Origin: Polyangiaceae bacterium
GTDB lineage: Bacteria; Myxococcota_A; Polyangia; Polyangiales; Polyangiaceae
Length of the DNA stretch: 64,000 nucleotides
Direction of reading: 5' to 3'
NCBI GenBank assembly: GCA_016933275.1
Contig: JAFGBI010000108.1
Coordinates: 1-64,000, forward strand
Shown here: positions 35,860-53,134 of the stretch, one piece after another
How the letters are laid out: each line of letters begins with the position of its first letter
How positions within the stretch are numbered: the first letter of the stretch is position 1
The notes under the pieces: model-generated
Seen by the model: only the letters and a program-made list of their open reading frames with translations
Databases searched by the model: none
Told to the model about the DNA's origin: nothing
Position numbers and translations under genes: made by a program

Positions 35860-37185
35860 ATGCGAATCGCGGTAATCGGCACGGGCTACGTGGGCTTGGT
35901 AGCTGGGGCGTGTTTTGCGGATGCCGGCACCAATGTCACGTGCGTCGACGTGGATGCAACAAAGCTGGAGCGGCTCCGTGCGGGGCAGGTTCCGTTCTTC
36001 GAACCACGCCTCGAAGAGATAGTGCGCCGCAACTGGCCCGCCCGGCTCGAGTTCAGCAGCGATCTAGCCGGATCGATCGACGGACGAAGCGCGGTGTTCG
36101 TGGCCGTGGGGACCCCCCCGCAGGAGGATGGGTCCGCGGATCTCTCCCACGTCCTCACGGTTGCCGAGGACGTGGCGAGAACCGCCCAGCACGATCTCGT
36201 GCTGGTACTCAAGAGCACGGTTCCGGTCGGGACCAACGAGAAGGTCACGCAGCGGGTCAACGCGTACACTCGGCACCGGATCAGCGTCGTGAGCAACCCA
36301 GAGTTCTTGAAGGAAGGCGATGCGGTGAACGACTTCCTGAAGCCGGACCGGGTGGTAATCGGCACCGACGATGACCATGCGTTCGAGGTGCTGGCACGGC
36401 TCTACGCGCCGTTCACGCGTCAGAACAACCGTATCCAGCGCATGAGCCCGAAGAGCGCCGAGATTGTCAAGTATGCCGCCAATGGCCTACTCGCCACGAA
36501 GATCTCCTTCATGAATGAGATCGCGACGCTGTGCGACGTCGCGGGCGCCGATGTGGAGCACGTCCGCGTCGGCCTCGGCTCGGATCGGCGCATCGGGTTT
36601 CCGTTCCTTTATCCCGGGCTTGGCTTCGGTGGGAGCTGCTTCCCCAAGGATCTACGGGCGTTGGTACGCACGGGCCAGGAAATCGGGGTCGACCTCGCGG
36701 TCGCGGCGGCCGCGATCACCGCGAACGAGGGCCCCGTGGCCATGATTCTGCGGCACCTGGAGGAGGACCTCGAGGGCGTCAAAGGCAAGAGCATCGCGGT
36801 CTGGGGCTTGGCCTTCAAGCCACGGACGGACGACGTCCGCGAGGCGGCCGCCATTCGCTTGATCGATGCGCTCGCCAGGCGAGGGGCGACCGTACGCGCG
36901 ACGGACCCGCAGGCCCTGGAGACCGCCGCGACGAGCCTCGCGCAGAAGAAGATCGTCGGCGTAACCCTGCTCCGCGATGAGTACGCCGTCTGCGAAGGGG
37001 CCGATGCGCTGGTGGTCGCTACCGAGTGGAACGAGTACCGAAATCCTGACTTCGAGCGGCTGCGCACTCTGATGCGTGGACGCCGCATCTTCGACGGACG
37101 AAACATCCTGGTCCCAGAGGCGGTCGCCGACGCTGGGTTCCGCTATCGTGGCGTCGGGCGACCGCCGCTTTCGCCACGCGGCTAG
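35860..37185 (+). CDS. ugd: UDP-glucose 6-dehydrogenase
   Basis: 441 aa from ATG 35860; an alternative GTG lies two codons upstream. It oxidises UDP-glucose twice to UDP-glucuronate with NAD. The NAD-binding GTGYVG is at 7-12, NPEFLKEG at 147-154, the lysine/asparagine pair in K204 YAANG, and the catalytic Cys260 in FGGSCFPKD. The last third has VWGLAFKPRTDDVREA, typical of the UDP-binding domain. It provides an acidic sugar donor for the glycosyltransferases nearby and for capsule-type polymers. A G/C hairpin follows it. Confidence 0.95.
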   Translation: MRIAVIGTGYVGLVAGACFADAGTNVTCVDVDATKLERLRAGQVPFFEPRLEEIVRRNWPARLEFSSDLAGSIDGRSAVFVAVGTPPQEDGSADLSHVLTVAEDVARTAQHDLVLVLKSTVPVGTNEKVTQRVNAYTRHRISVVSNPEFLKEGDAVNDFLKPDRVVIGTDDDHAFEVLARLYAPFTRQNNRIQRMSPKSAEIVKYAANGLLATKISFMNEIATLCDVAGADVEHVRVGLGSDRRIGFPFLYPGLGFGGSCFPKDLRALVRTGQEIGVDLAVAAAAITANEGPVAMILRHLEEDLEGVKGKSIAVWGLAFKPRTDDVREAAAIRLIDALARRGATVRATDPQALETAATSLAQKKIVGVTLLRDEYAVCEGADALVVATEWNEYRNPDFERLRTLMRGRRIFDGRNILVPEAVADAGFRYRGVGRPPLSPRG

Positions 37186-37192
37186 ATCCGGA

Positions 37193-37225
37193 ACCCGGGC
37201 TCGGCTGCACCCGCTGGTCCCGGGT
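37193..37225. terminator. Hairpin between convergent ugd and glgB
   Basis: acccggg (37193-37199) and cccgggt (37219-37225) form a perfect 7-bp stem with a 19-nt loop, 8 nt after the ugd stop and 17 nt past the glgB end. It may act for both strands. There is no T run. Confidence 0.35.
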
Positions 37226-37241
37226 CCGTCCTCCTCGGCCG

Positions 37242-39598
<2,357 letters not shown>

Positions 39599-39599
<1 letters not shown>

Positions 39600-41881
39600 C
39601 AGGCATCGACCTCGTAGGAGAGCAATATCAGCGAGTGCGGAGCGACGTTGATCACACGACCCTTGGGAACGCGGCTGGGGTACCAGTCCGTTCGCCTCCC
39701 GGGTGAGCCACGTCCCCCAGGACCCCGACGGGAGAGTGGCTCCGGGGACGAGGCGGGGGCCCTCGCCTCATCCCCGATGGGCGCCGAAGTCGCGAGCTCC
39801 GGGGCCACCGATGGCCGATTCGTCGCTACGGCGTCCGTCGGTCTGTGCGGGATCCCGGTGTTGATCCGCTCTCGCCAGTGCTGGCCTCCGGGAACGTCGG
39901 GGAGAAGAAACGCCCGGTTGCGATGGCTCGCATTCAGCACAAGAAGGAGGGTCTCGCCGCGGTTGGGCCGCCCCCGTTCGTCCACCTCATCGGATGCGTC
40001 ACCGGGCACCAGCATCCCGAGCACAAGGTTGCGCTGGTTGGCCCAATCATCCTGCGCGAGTTCGCCGCCATCGGGCTTCAGCCATTGGACGTCCTTGACG
40101 CCGTCGTCGGTGATCGGCGACCCCGCGAAGTACCGGCGGCGCCGGAATACCGGGTTCTGGCGGCGCAGAAAGAACACCTGCCGCACGAACTCGAGGAGCG
40201 ACTGGGCGCGGTCATCCCGCGTCCAGTCAACCCAGGTGAGCTCGCCGTCGTGACAGTACGCATTGTTGTTGCCCTGCTGCGACCGACCGAATTCGTCGCC
40301 GTGGGACAGCATCGGCACCCCCTGCGAGAAGGCAAGCGTCGCCAACAGGTTGCGCTGCATCCGGTCGCGAACTCGCAGAACCGAGCCAGAGTCGGTGCCG
40401 CCCTCCGCGCCCCAGTTGTGGCTGTAGTGCTCGTCGGTGCCGTCGCGGTTGTTCTCGCCATTGGCCGCGTTGTGCTTGCGCTCGTAGCTTACGAGATCGG
40501 CAAGCGTGAAGCCATCGTGGCAGGTGACGAAGTTGATGCTGGCGTGGGGACCGCGATCGCTTCCCTGGTAGATATCGCTCGAACCAGAGAGGCGGGATGC
40601 AAGCTCCGGAACGGTCCCTTCGTCGCCACGCCAGAACCGACGCACCGTGTCCCGGTATCTCCCGTTCCACTCGGCCCACCCAGGAGGGAATCCTCCCAAC
40701 CGGTACCCCCCGGGTCCGACATCCCACGGCTCTGCGATCAGCTTGACGCGCGAGAGGACCGGATCCTGCTGCACGGTTGAGAAGAACCGGGCACACGTGT
40801 CAAACTCGAACGGGCTCCGCCCGAGCGTCGTCGCGAGGTCGAAGCGGAATCCGTCCACGTGCATGTCCATCACCCAATACCGGAGGCTGTCGAGGACGAG
40901 CTGAAGCGCCCGTGGCTGGTGGACGTTGACGCTGTTCCCACAACCGGTGAAGTCATGATAATGGCGGAGGTCGCCGGGCACGAGGCTGTAATACGCGGAG
41001 TTGTCGATGCCCCTGAAACTCAGGGTCGGCCCGAGGTCGTTGCCTTCGCCGGTGTGGTTGTAGACAACGTCTAGCAGGATTTCGATGCCAACGCGGTGGA
41101 ATGCCTTCACCATCGTCTTGAATTCGTGCACCTGCTCGCCACGGCCCCCGGACGCGTACCGCGAGGTGGGGGCGAAAAAGCCAATGGTATTGTAGCCCCA
41201 GTAGTTCGTGAGGCCCCGCCCAACCACCCGCTCCTCGTCGATGGCATGCTGCACCGGCAAGAGCTCGACCGCTGTAATTCCGAGCGCGAGGAGGTGATCG
41301 AGGACCGCGTCAGACGCCAACCCGAGGTAGGTCCCGCGGAGGCGCTCAGGGACCTCGGGATGGCGTGCCGTCATCCCCTTGACGTGACACTCATAGACTA
41401 CGGTGCGGCTCCACGGAGTTCGAGGGGCGCGGTCGTCACCCCACGTGAAGGCTCCATCGATCACCACCGCGCGGGGGGTGAACGATGCGCTGTCGAGCGC
41501 GCTCGGACCAGCACCACCACCCGAGTGGGAGCGATCGTAGCCGAAAACCGCGTCGTGCCAGACGATGTCCCCGGAAACCGCCTTGGCGTACGGGTCGAGC
41601 AAGAGCTTGTTGGGGTTGTGCCAGAGTCCCTGTTCCGGAGCATAAGGTCCGTGCGCACGGTAGCCGTAGAGCGCGCCGGGTCGCACATCGGGCAGGTACG
41701 CGTGCCAGACGGAATTCGTGCGATCGCGGAAGGGGATCCGCGCGAGCTCCCGCTGGGCGTCTCGTTCGTCGAACAAGCAGAGCTCGACCCGCGTGGCGGT
41801 CCGCGAGAACAGTGCGAAGTTCACTCCCTCGCCGTCCCAGGTCGCGCCCAGGGGGTACGGGCTACCGGGCCAGATCCGCAT
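39599..41881 (-). CDS. glgX: Glycogen debranching enzyme
   Basis: 760 aa, GH13 isoamylase type. It hydrolyses alpha-1,6 branches of glucans. The N-terminal CBM48 is YPLGATWDGEGVNFALFSRTA. The catalytic nucleophile is D348 in DGFRFDLATTLG, and the acid is in LIAEPWDVGPGGY. GGYRLGGFPPGWAEWNGRYRD is a strong GlgX/TreX signature. A 60-residue Pro/Ser/Arg-rich insertion sits just before the C-terminal strand (GRVINVAPHSLILLSYEV). It lies 20 bp after treS and overlaps glgB by one base. Confidence 0.95.
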
Positions 41882-41901
41882 CCATCCCCCGCCGCTCCGG
41901 T

Positions 41902-45215
<3,314 letters not shown>

Positions 45216-45216
<1 letters not shown>

Positions 45217-47177
45217 CACCGTTGCCTCCTCACGCGAAGAACGTGACCGACGCGCTCTGTGGGATCCAAGCGAACGAAGTTGCGCGCCCCACGCCAGGTG
45301 TAGCGCCGGCCGTCGAGCAGGTCTTCGACCTCGTAGCTCTGGCTGTCGCCGATGCCGAGATCCCCCGGCGCGACCTCGACCATAGCATCGTGCGCCCCAT
45401 GCGGGTCGAGGTTGACGACCACGATGAGATCGTTCCCGGGGGCATGCTTCCAATAGGCGAGCAGATGTTCGCTATTCGTGGGAACCAGGCGCAGGTTCTG
45501 GAACGACTGGAGCGCGGGGTTCTCCCGCCGGATCCGGTTCAACGTCTTCACGTCGGACTTGATGTTGCCCGGTTGGTCCCAGTCCCGAACGCGGATCTCG
45601 TACTTCTCGGAGTCGAGGTACTCCTCCGACCCCGGCCGTAGCGGCGTGTTCTCGCAGAGCTCGTAGCCGCTGTATATCCCGTAGAGAGGCGACAGAGTGC
45701 CGGCGAGCAGCAACCGCACGCGAAACGCGGGCCGTCCGCCGCGTTGCAGGTACTCGTGCAGGATGTCCGGTGTGTTGGCGAAGAAGTTGGGCCGATAGAA
45801 CTGGTTGACCTCGGGCCGCCCAAGGTCACGCAGAAACTCCTCAAGCTCCCACTTCGTGTTCTTCCACGTGAAGTAGGAATAGGACATCGTGAAGCCCAGC
45901 TTCGCCAGGCCGTACATGCGCTTCGGTCGGGTGAAGGCCTCGGCGAAGAAGATCACGTCGGGGTGGTCGCGTTGGACCTCCCGAATCACCCACTCCCAGA
46001 ACGCGAGGGGTTTGGTGTGTGGGTTGTCGACCCGGAAGGTGCGAACCCCTTGATCGACCCAGTAGAGCAGGAGGTCACGGCACGCCGTCCACAGTGCCTC
46101 ACGGTTCTCGCACCAGAAGTTGAGGGGATAGATGTCCTCGTACCGTTTGGGTGGGTTCTCCGCGTAGCGGATCGAACCGTCGGCGCGAACGAAGAACCAG
46201 TCCGGATGGGCTGTCACCCAGGGGTGGTCGGGTGCACACTGGAGCGCGAAGTCAAGGGCGATTTCGATGCCGAGATCCGCGGCGGAGCGTACGAAGGCAT
46301 GGAATTCCGGCAGCGTGCCGAGCTGGGGGTGGATGGCGTCATGTCCACCGTCCTCCGAGCCGATTGCCCAAGGGCTACCCACGTCGTCTGCCTCGCAAAC
46401 GGGCGTGTTGTTGCGCCCCTTCCGGTGGACCTTCCCGATCGGGTGGATCGGCGGCAGGTAGACAACGTCGAAACCCATCTGGGCAATATCGGGGAGTCGG
46501 TCCTGAGCGTCGCGGAACGTCCCGTGAACGCCGGGGTGTTTGGCCTGCGAGCGGGGAAAGAGCTCGTACCAACTGGAAAACACCGCACGAGACCGGTCCG
46601 CGAATACCTCGTAGGTCACCGCGGAGCGGGTCGCATCGCCGGCCAGCAGCGGCCCCCACACCCGCTCCGCGAGCTCCGCGGAAAGCGCGAGATCGACCCG
46701 CTCGGATAGGGGGAGCGCGACGTCGGCAAGCTGACGAGCAGCGGAGCGGAGGTAGATCCGAACCTGCTTCGGCATTCGATCGAGGCAACGCTCGAGCAAG
46801 GTAGCGCCTTCGAGTAGCTCGACAGCTACGTCTTGACCCGCAGCGCGGTACTTCTCGAGGTGTTCGCGCCAAGTGCGAAACCGATCGGGCCAGGCCTCGA
46901 CCGCGAATTGCCACCGGCCAGGGGCATCGACAACGAAGGACCCGGTCCACCGATCCGGGCCGTATTCGTGGGTCAAGGGGGCCTCGCGCCACCTTCGGTC
47001 CTGTGCATGGCGGTAGACGGTGCGCGCAGCCACGTGGTCGTGGCCATCCTTGAAGATGTCGGCGCCAATCACGACCGTCTCTCCGACACACCGCTTGACG
47101 GCGTAGCGGCCGCCTTCGAGCTGGGGAGTCACACCCTCGATCACCACGCGGGGCGGTGGCACGGATACAGAAACCAT
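45216..47177 (-). CDS. glgE: Alpha-1,4-glucan:maltose-1-phosphate maltosyltransferase
   Basis: 653 aa. GlgE extends linear alpha-1,4-glucan with maltosyl units from maltose-1-phosphate. It has the N-terminal beta and helical (S) domains, then the barrel with nucleophile D384 in TFRVDNPHTKP and acid E413 in FFAEAFTRP; both sit ten residues before their Streptomyces counterparts (394/423). NTPDILHEYLQ and SGYELCENTPLRPGSEEYLDSEKYE are diagnostic GlgE stretches. First gene of a four-gene operon. A ttgacg box at about 150 bp upstream on this strand could be a -35, but no good -10 follows. Confidence 0.96.
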
Positions 47178-47647
47178 GCGGGTCCTCGAAACGACGAGCG
47201 GCTCGCGGTCCCCGGGGGTGCTTCCGATGGGGCCTCGGGGGGTGAGCCGAGCTCAGGTGTTTGAACGATTGGCTATCGTCCGTCAAGGTAGCCGAGACGG
47301 CGGGAGACCATGGCGCGCGGTGCTGGTCCAGGGAGAGCAACCGCCGTCTCGCGACGCGATGGGTGGTGCCTCCTGGGTAGACAGTGGCAGCCCATCGTCC
47401 GCAAGGTCGCACTCTGGTGCCGAAGCTGCCACCCACCCGAGGGCAGAGGGTGGATCGCAGGTTCGCCCACCCCATGGCGGTCTGGTCCGGGTTCCTGGCG
47501 GCGCGCAACCGGAACGGGACGAGCGGCCTGGCTGATACCGGGAGAGGCTCGGGTGAGGGGGCTCGCGGGACAGTGGCAGGAGCCCTGGTTCTGGTTCGTC
47601 CGGAATCATCGTCGCCGATGTGGTCAGGCGGCGTGCCGGGCGGTGCT
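47178..47647. other. 470-bp region upstream of the alpha-glucan operon
   Basis: No credible gene. Frames here are shadows or extensions of neighbours. It must contain the glgE promoter and the end of the PBP transcript, both on the minus strand. I could not identify a defined promoter, operator or terminator. Confidence 0.45.
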
Positions 47648-48886
47648 TCAGGGCGCGGTGACACCGGGCACGTTTTTGGCGGCGAAGTAGGCGCGAAGCA
47701 CGTTGCATGCGAGCCCGGGAGCTTTGATCCTCCACTCCGCCGTGTTGACCGCCAGCGCGGCGATGGCGATCTCGGGCTGAGCCGCAGGGGCAAAACCGAC
47801 AAACCATGTGTAATGGCGGTTCAATTCCTCGCGATTGAGCGTCCCAGTCTTGCCCGCAACCTCGATGCCCGGCAAATACGGGTGTCCACGCCTGTCATGA
47901 AAGCTCTTGAAGGCGGAGCCGTTGGCGACCGTCTCCTTCATCATCGCGACGAGCTCCGTGGCGGTGCTCTCCTTGATGGCACGTCGGAGCACGCGGGGTG
48001 GGTCGGTATCCGCCCATACGGGGGCCTCGCCTTCGTAGACGGCCTGGATGATCCGCGGCTCCAGAGCAACCCCCCGGTTGGCCACGGTCTGGGCGAGTGA
48101 CACCGCCGCGAGCGGTGACAGCGTCGTGTGCCAGAAGCCGGCAGCAGAGCGAGCGTACTCCACCCGATCGGGCGGGATGGCGATGGAAGGCGCCTCGTTG
48201 GGAACGACGAACGGCACGGGCGCTCCGAAGCCGAAGGCCCCCCCCATCGCCGTAAGCTGCTCGGGCGTGGCGTGCTTCAGTGCGAGACGGGCGATGACGA
48301 CATTGAGGCTTCGCCCCATCGCCATGGCCAACGTAGCGCACCAGCGGTCACGCTTGGGGTTGTCCTCGAGTTCGCTCGGTTCGACGCGACTCCTGCCGCC
48401 ATGGTAGCATTGCTCGGTCTCCGCCGAGAGGCCGCCCTGCTCGACGAGGGTCGCGCCCGTCACCACCTTGAAGACGCTCGCCGCGGGGGCCTCCGCGCGC
48501 ACGTTGACGTCGAACGGTGCGCCGCTCGCCACATGGCTCGCGTAGCTCAGCAGACGTCCCGTCTTCACTTCCATGACGACGACCCCGCCCTCGGGTACCT
48601 GGTAACGTCGTAGTTGTGCCAGGGCGGCGCGCTGCAGGTTGGGATCGAGCGTCAGCTCGGCGTGACGGCCATTGGCGAGCGGCGTCAGAACGCGACGCGG
48701 CCGCATCTCCTGCCGCAACAGATCCAGGCCCTCGAGATCGGGCATGGCTGCCTTGGCATTGGCGGCGCCCTCCAGTCGGCCAAGGGGCGCGTCAAGGTTG
48801 ATGCGGCCCTGGACCACGGGCACCAGGGCCGAGATCATCCCAACCGCCACCCCTACCCCCATCCATCGGCTCCACTGTCGCATCAC
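47648..48886 (-). CDS. Penicillin-binding protein transpeptidase, short class B type
   Basis: 412 aa with one N-terminal membrane helix (about 8-26). It has the three penicillin-fold motifs: SxxK at S137-V-F-K140, SxN at S193-L-N195 and KTGT at 346-349. It would cross-link peptidoglycan stem peptides in the periplasm and be inhibited by beta-lactams. It is much shorter than FtsI or MrdA (about 580-630 aa) because the N-terminal dimerisation domain is almost absent; only about 70 residues precede the LTLDPNLQRAALAQL start of the transpeptidase fold. Cysteines 160 and 183 could pair. It may be specialised or accessory. Confidence 0.88.
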   Translation of the reverse strand: MMRQWSRWMGVGVAVGMISALVPVVQGRINLDAPLGRLEGAANAKAAMPDLEGLDLLRQEMRPRRVLTPLANGRHAELTLDPNLQRAALAQLRRYQVPEGGVVVMEVKTGRLLSYASHVASGAPFDVNVRAEAPAASVFKVVTGATLVEQGGLSAETEQCYHGGRSRVEPSELEDNPKRDRWCATLAMAMGRSLNVVIARLALKHATPEQLTAMGGAFGFGAPVPFVVPNEAPSIAIPPDRVEYARSAAGFWHTTLSPLAAVSLAQTVANRGVALEPRIIQAVYEGEAPVWADTDPPRVLRRAIKESTATELVAMMKETVANGSAFKSFHDRRGHPYLPGIEVAGKTGTLNREELNRHYTWFVGFAPAAQPEIAIAALAVNTAEWRIKAPGLACNVLRAYFAAKNVPGVTAP

Positions 48887-49231
48887 CCTTGGGCGTTACC
48901 GGCGGACGGTTGGATCGGCCAAGAAATGCGCAATTGGGTGGGCTTCCAGGATCCGGTCGGACGGCAGGGCCACCGCCTGTCGCCATGCAACTCCGCGGCC
49001 GGCAGGCGCCGCACCGATCACCCAACCGCGCCCCGATGAACACCTTCGCCCCGGGAGATCGAGAAGCTTTCGTGGGTTCCTCCGCCGGGTTCGGTGGCTG
49101 GGTCGGCGGTCAGGGGACCTGGTCCGCCAGCGCATTCGAACTGATCTGCGCGCTGGGGGTCACGCTGGGCAAGGAGGACGTGACCAAGTATTCTCCCGCC
49201 GCGCGTGCCCAACGGCCACGTCGCTGCTCGG
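48887..49231. other. Divergent intergenic region, PBP and phoH
   Basis: About 345 bp between divergent genes. No protein is supported. Two opposed promoters are expected here, but none stands out from base composition. Confidence 0.4.
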
Positions 49232-50347
49232 ATGTCCGACCCCCCCCACAGCGCCACCCTCGAGATCGAAAGCGCCGCCCTGCTTCTCGAGCTGACGGGA
49301 CCACATGGACAGCTCTTGGCCGAGGTCGCGCGACAGAGCGGCGCCGGGGTGAACCTCCGCGGAAACCTGATCTTCGTGTCCGGATCGGAGGCTGACGTTC
49401 TGGTCGCCCATCGCTTCCTGAGCGACGCGGTGGGTGCGCTGGAACGAGGCGGCAACGTCACCACGGAGGACGTCGCAAGAGCCCTCCGCGAGCTCAGAGC
49501 CGATCCAAACGCTTCCCTGGCCAGCCTACTGGACGATGGGGTCGTGGTCTCACCACGCCGCCGGGCGGTGGTTCCGAAGACGCCGGGGCAACGGGAGTAC
49601 CTCCGTGCGATCCGCGGCCATGACCTGACGTTCGGGATCGGGCCAGCAGGGACCGGCAAGACGTACCTTGCCATGGCGCTCGCCGCCAGCGACCTGATGC
49701 AGCGGCGGGTGAAGCGGATCGTCCTGACCCGCCCCGCGGTGGAAGCAGGCGAGAAGCTCGGCTTCCTTCCAGGCGACCTCGCGGAGAAGGTCAACCCCTA
49801 CCTCCGCCCCCTCTATGACGCACTCTACGATATGCTCGAGTTCGATCGCGCGCAGCAGCTCCGCGAACGCGGCCAGATCGAAGTCGCGCCGCTCGCGTTC
49901 ATGCGCGGGCGCACCCTCAACGACTCGTTCGTGATCCTCGACGAGGCTCAGAACGCCACCAGCGAACAGATGCGGATGTTCCTCACCCGGCTGGGGTACC
50001 GCTCAAAGGCAGTGGTGACGGGCGACATCACGCAATCAGACCTACCGGCGGGCGCTCGGAGCGGCCTACGCGAAGCGCACGAGCTACTGCAAGACATCGA
50101 CGGCATCAGCTTCATCAGCTTCACCGAGGCTGACATGGTCCGCCACCCGCTCGTCCAACGCATCATCGTGGCGTACGAACGGCGCGACGCCGAAATCGCC
50201 GCCGAACGGACTCGCTCCGCGGCTCGCGGGGCGGTGGCGCGTGCTCGGAGGGACGCGCCCTCGATCTCCGACGAAGCGGGACCGACGGTCGGAGGGAACG
50301 AGAATGATGCCGAAACAGGACCGTCTCCTCTAGCCGCATCGGACTAG
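49232..50347 (+). CDS. PhoH-family ATPase/RNA helicase-like protein
   Basis: 371 aa from ATG 49232; a GTG at 49205 adds nine residues. The Walker A motif is GIGPAGTGKTYLA and Walker B is FVILDEAQNAT, with the PhoH signature RPAVEAGEKLGFLPGDLAEKVNPYLRPLYD and the sensor region VVTGDITQSDLP. The N-terminal 90 residues are the KH-like nucleic-acid domain found in PhoH2-less relatives (EIESAALLLELTGPHG). It is cytoplasmic. In many bacteria it neighbours ybeY, which is not here. The C-terminal 60 residues are Ala/Arg-rich and then acidic. Confidence 0.92.
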   Translation: MSDPPHSATLEIESAALLLELTGPHGQLLAEVARQSGAGVNLRGNLIFVSGSEADVLVAHRFLSDAVGALERGGNVTTEDVARALRELRADPNASLASLLDDGVVVSPRRRAVVPKTPGQREYLRAIRGHDLTFGIGPAGTGKTYLAMALAASDLMQRRVKRIVLTRPAVEAGEKLGFLPGDLAEKVNPYLRPLYDALYDMLEFDRAQQLRERGQIEVAPLAFMRGRTLNDSFVILDEAQNATSEQMRMFLTRLGYRSKAVVTGDITQSDLPAGARSGLREAHELLQDIDGISFISFTEADMVRHPLVQRIIVAYERRDAEIAAERTRSAARGAVARARRDAPSISDEAGPTVGGNENDAETGPSPLAASD

Positions 50348-50388
50348 AGTGAGTTTCAAACCAAACCCGCGCACACGAGACGGCGCCG

Positions 50389-50423
50389 CGGGGCCGTCCA
50401 CTCGAGAAGGCCCCGTCCTTTTT
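50389..50423 (+). terminator. Intrinsic terminator of phoH
   Basis: cggggcc (50389-50395) pairs with ggccccg (50409-50415) over 7 bp with a 13-nt loop, followed by tcc and a run of five T (50419-50423). It lies in the convergent gap 40 nt past the phoH stop. Confidence 0.65.
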
Positions 50424-50448
50424 GCCGCGTTCGAGCTGGGGCGAGCCC

Positions 50449-50847
50449 CTACTCTGGCGTAGGCAGCTGGATCGGCTCGTTCGCCGCGAACTCCCACACG
50501 AACGTCGCGTCGCCGACCCGCCGGTCGGGGGGAGTCAGGACCAGTCCGCCGAACTGCTTCAGAACGCAATCGGCGAGCGGCGGCGGTGCCGTCGTCTTCT
50601 CGCCGAGCTTGGGATCAACGAAGCTGCCTGTCTTCTTCTCGACGGTGAACTTGACCTCGACCGTTCCCCCCGCGGTCTGGTCGGTCTTCAAAACCTCGTC
50701 GTAGCAGGCCTTGATGGGATCGTTCCGCGTGGCGAGCACCACCGCCGTGTCACTGGCATAGGTCGCGCCATCGCGCGCATGCAGCGAGCACGCGGAAACG
50801 CCCGTGATCAGGGCAACGAAACCGAGGATCGCATGAGCCTTTTTCAT
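50449..50847 (-). CDS. AgmX/PglI C-terminal-domain-like lipoprotein
   Basis: 132 aa with a lipoprotein signal ending in GVSAC. The rest fits the small domain at the end of myxobacterial AgmX/PglI gliding-motility proteins: IKACYDEVLK, GGTVEVKFTVEKKTG, LADCVLKQFGGLVLTPPD, then a final strand ATFVWEFAA, in the manner of TonB C-terminal folds. The two cysteines ACYDE and DCVLK are usual and may pair. It lies 24 bp downstream of the ompA-like gene on the same strand, so the two envelope proteins are likely co-expressed. The function of a free-standing domain is not known. Confidence 0.72.
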   Translation of the reverse strand: MKKAHAILGFVALITGVSACSLHARDGATYASDTAVVLATRNDPIKACYDEVLKTDQTAGGTVEVKFTVEKKTGSFVDPKLGEKTTAPPPLADCVLKQFGGLVLTPPDRRVGDATFVWEFAANEPIQLPTPE

Positions 50848-50871
50848 GGTTCGTTCTCCTCTCGAGGTCGG

Positions 50872-51567
50872 TCACGGCTTGCTGGGCGCGGCCGCAGGTT
50901 CGGGTGGAGGCTCCTTCTTGATGCTCTCCTTGGTCTCCTCGACGACCTTCTCCTTGCCCGTTGCTTGGTCGATCTCGACCTTCTTCTTGGTCACGTCCTG
51001 CTCGATGATGTTAAACTCGACGCGACGGTTCTTCTCGCGCGCCTCCTCCGTATCGGCGGGGTCGAGCGGCCTGGTTTCCCCAAACCCCTTGGCCACGAGG
51101 CTTGCCTCGGGGACGCCACCCGTCTTCACCAGGTACTCCATCACCGCCTTCGCTCGTTGGTCGCTCAGACGGAGGTTGTAGGCGTCGTTGCCCTCGGAGC
51201 TCGCGTGCCCTTCGATCTGGATCTTCTTGATATGGGAGTTCTTCTTGATGACGTCGGCGATCTCGTTCAGGAGGCTGAACGAAACCTCGAGGATGGTAGC
51301 CTTGTTGTACTCGAACTGGATCTTCTCCCGGATCTCGATCTTGTTGTCGCGCACCTCGACCCGCGGCGGCGGCGCCGGGGGCGGCGGCTCGGGCGGCGGC
51401 TCGGGCTTGGGCTTCGGGGGCAGGGGCGGTGGATCGCCCGCGATGGAAAAGGCCGTCTGGCCCTGGACGAGGGTCGGTTTGGCGCAGGCAGCAAGCATGG
51501 CTGCCGAGCCCAGGACTACGCACAGCGAGACGGCAACGCCTCTCGTAGACGAGTTGGAAATCCGCAT
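50872..51567 (-). CDS. OmpA-family peptidoglycan-binding lipoprotein
   Basis: 231 aa from ATG 51567, with ggagaag just upstream. The signal ends in a lipobox (MLAAC). A Pro-rich spacer (about 40-70) leads to the OmpA C-terminal domain: KIQFEYNKATILEVSF, then IQIEGHASSEGNDAYNLRLS with the Asp and Arg that bind diaminopimelate (LSDQRAKAV, then NRRVEFNII). It tethers the outer membrane to peptidoglycan. The tail after the domain is charged (Lys/Glu) and longer than normal. Divergent from eno. Confidence 0.92.
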   Translation of the reverse strand: MRISNSSTRGVAVSLCVVLGSAAMLAACAKPTLVQGQTAFSIAGDPPPLPPKPKPEPPPEPPPPAPPPRVEVRDNKIEIREKIQFEYNKATILEVSFSLLNEIADVIKKNSHIKKIQIEGHASSEGNDAYNLRLSDQRAKAVMEYLVKTGGVPEASLVAKGFGETRPLDPADTEEAREKNRRVEFNIIEQDVTKKKVEIDQATGKEKVVEETKESIKKEPPPEPAAAPSKP

Positions 51568-51802
51568 CGGCTTCTCCGTGGAGTGAGGAACAACCCCGGG
51601 CAGAGCATCCACGCAACCAACGCGCCACGTCAAGCACGAACCCTCATTGGCTCCCACTCTGCATCGCCGGACGGAAGGGCCCTGGCGAGGGATCCACGAC
51701 CGGCTCCACCCGCACCCGGCCGTGAGCCTGCGCGCCGGGAGATTATGCTATTGGTTTCAAGGACTTACTGGCGGAATCCCCGCTCGGACGGGAGCCGGCT
51801 GA

Positions 51803-53134
<1,332 letters not shown>

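Noticed and set aside
47384-48100. 238-aa plus-strand frame over the glgE-PBP gap
   Set aside because: Half of it is antisense to the PBP gene; no recognisable protein.
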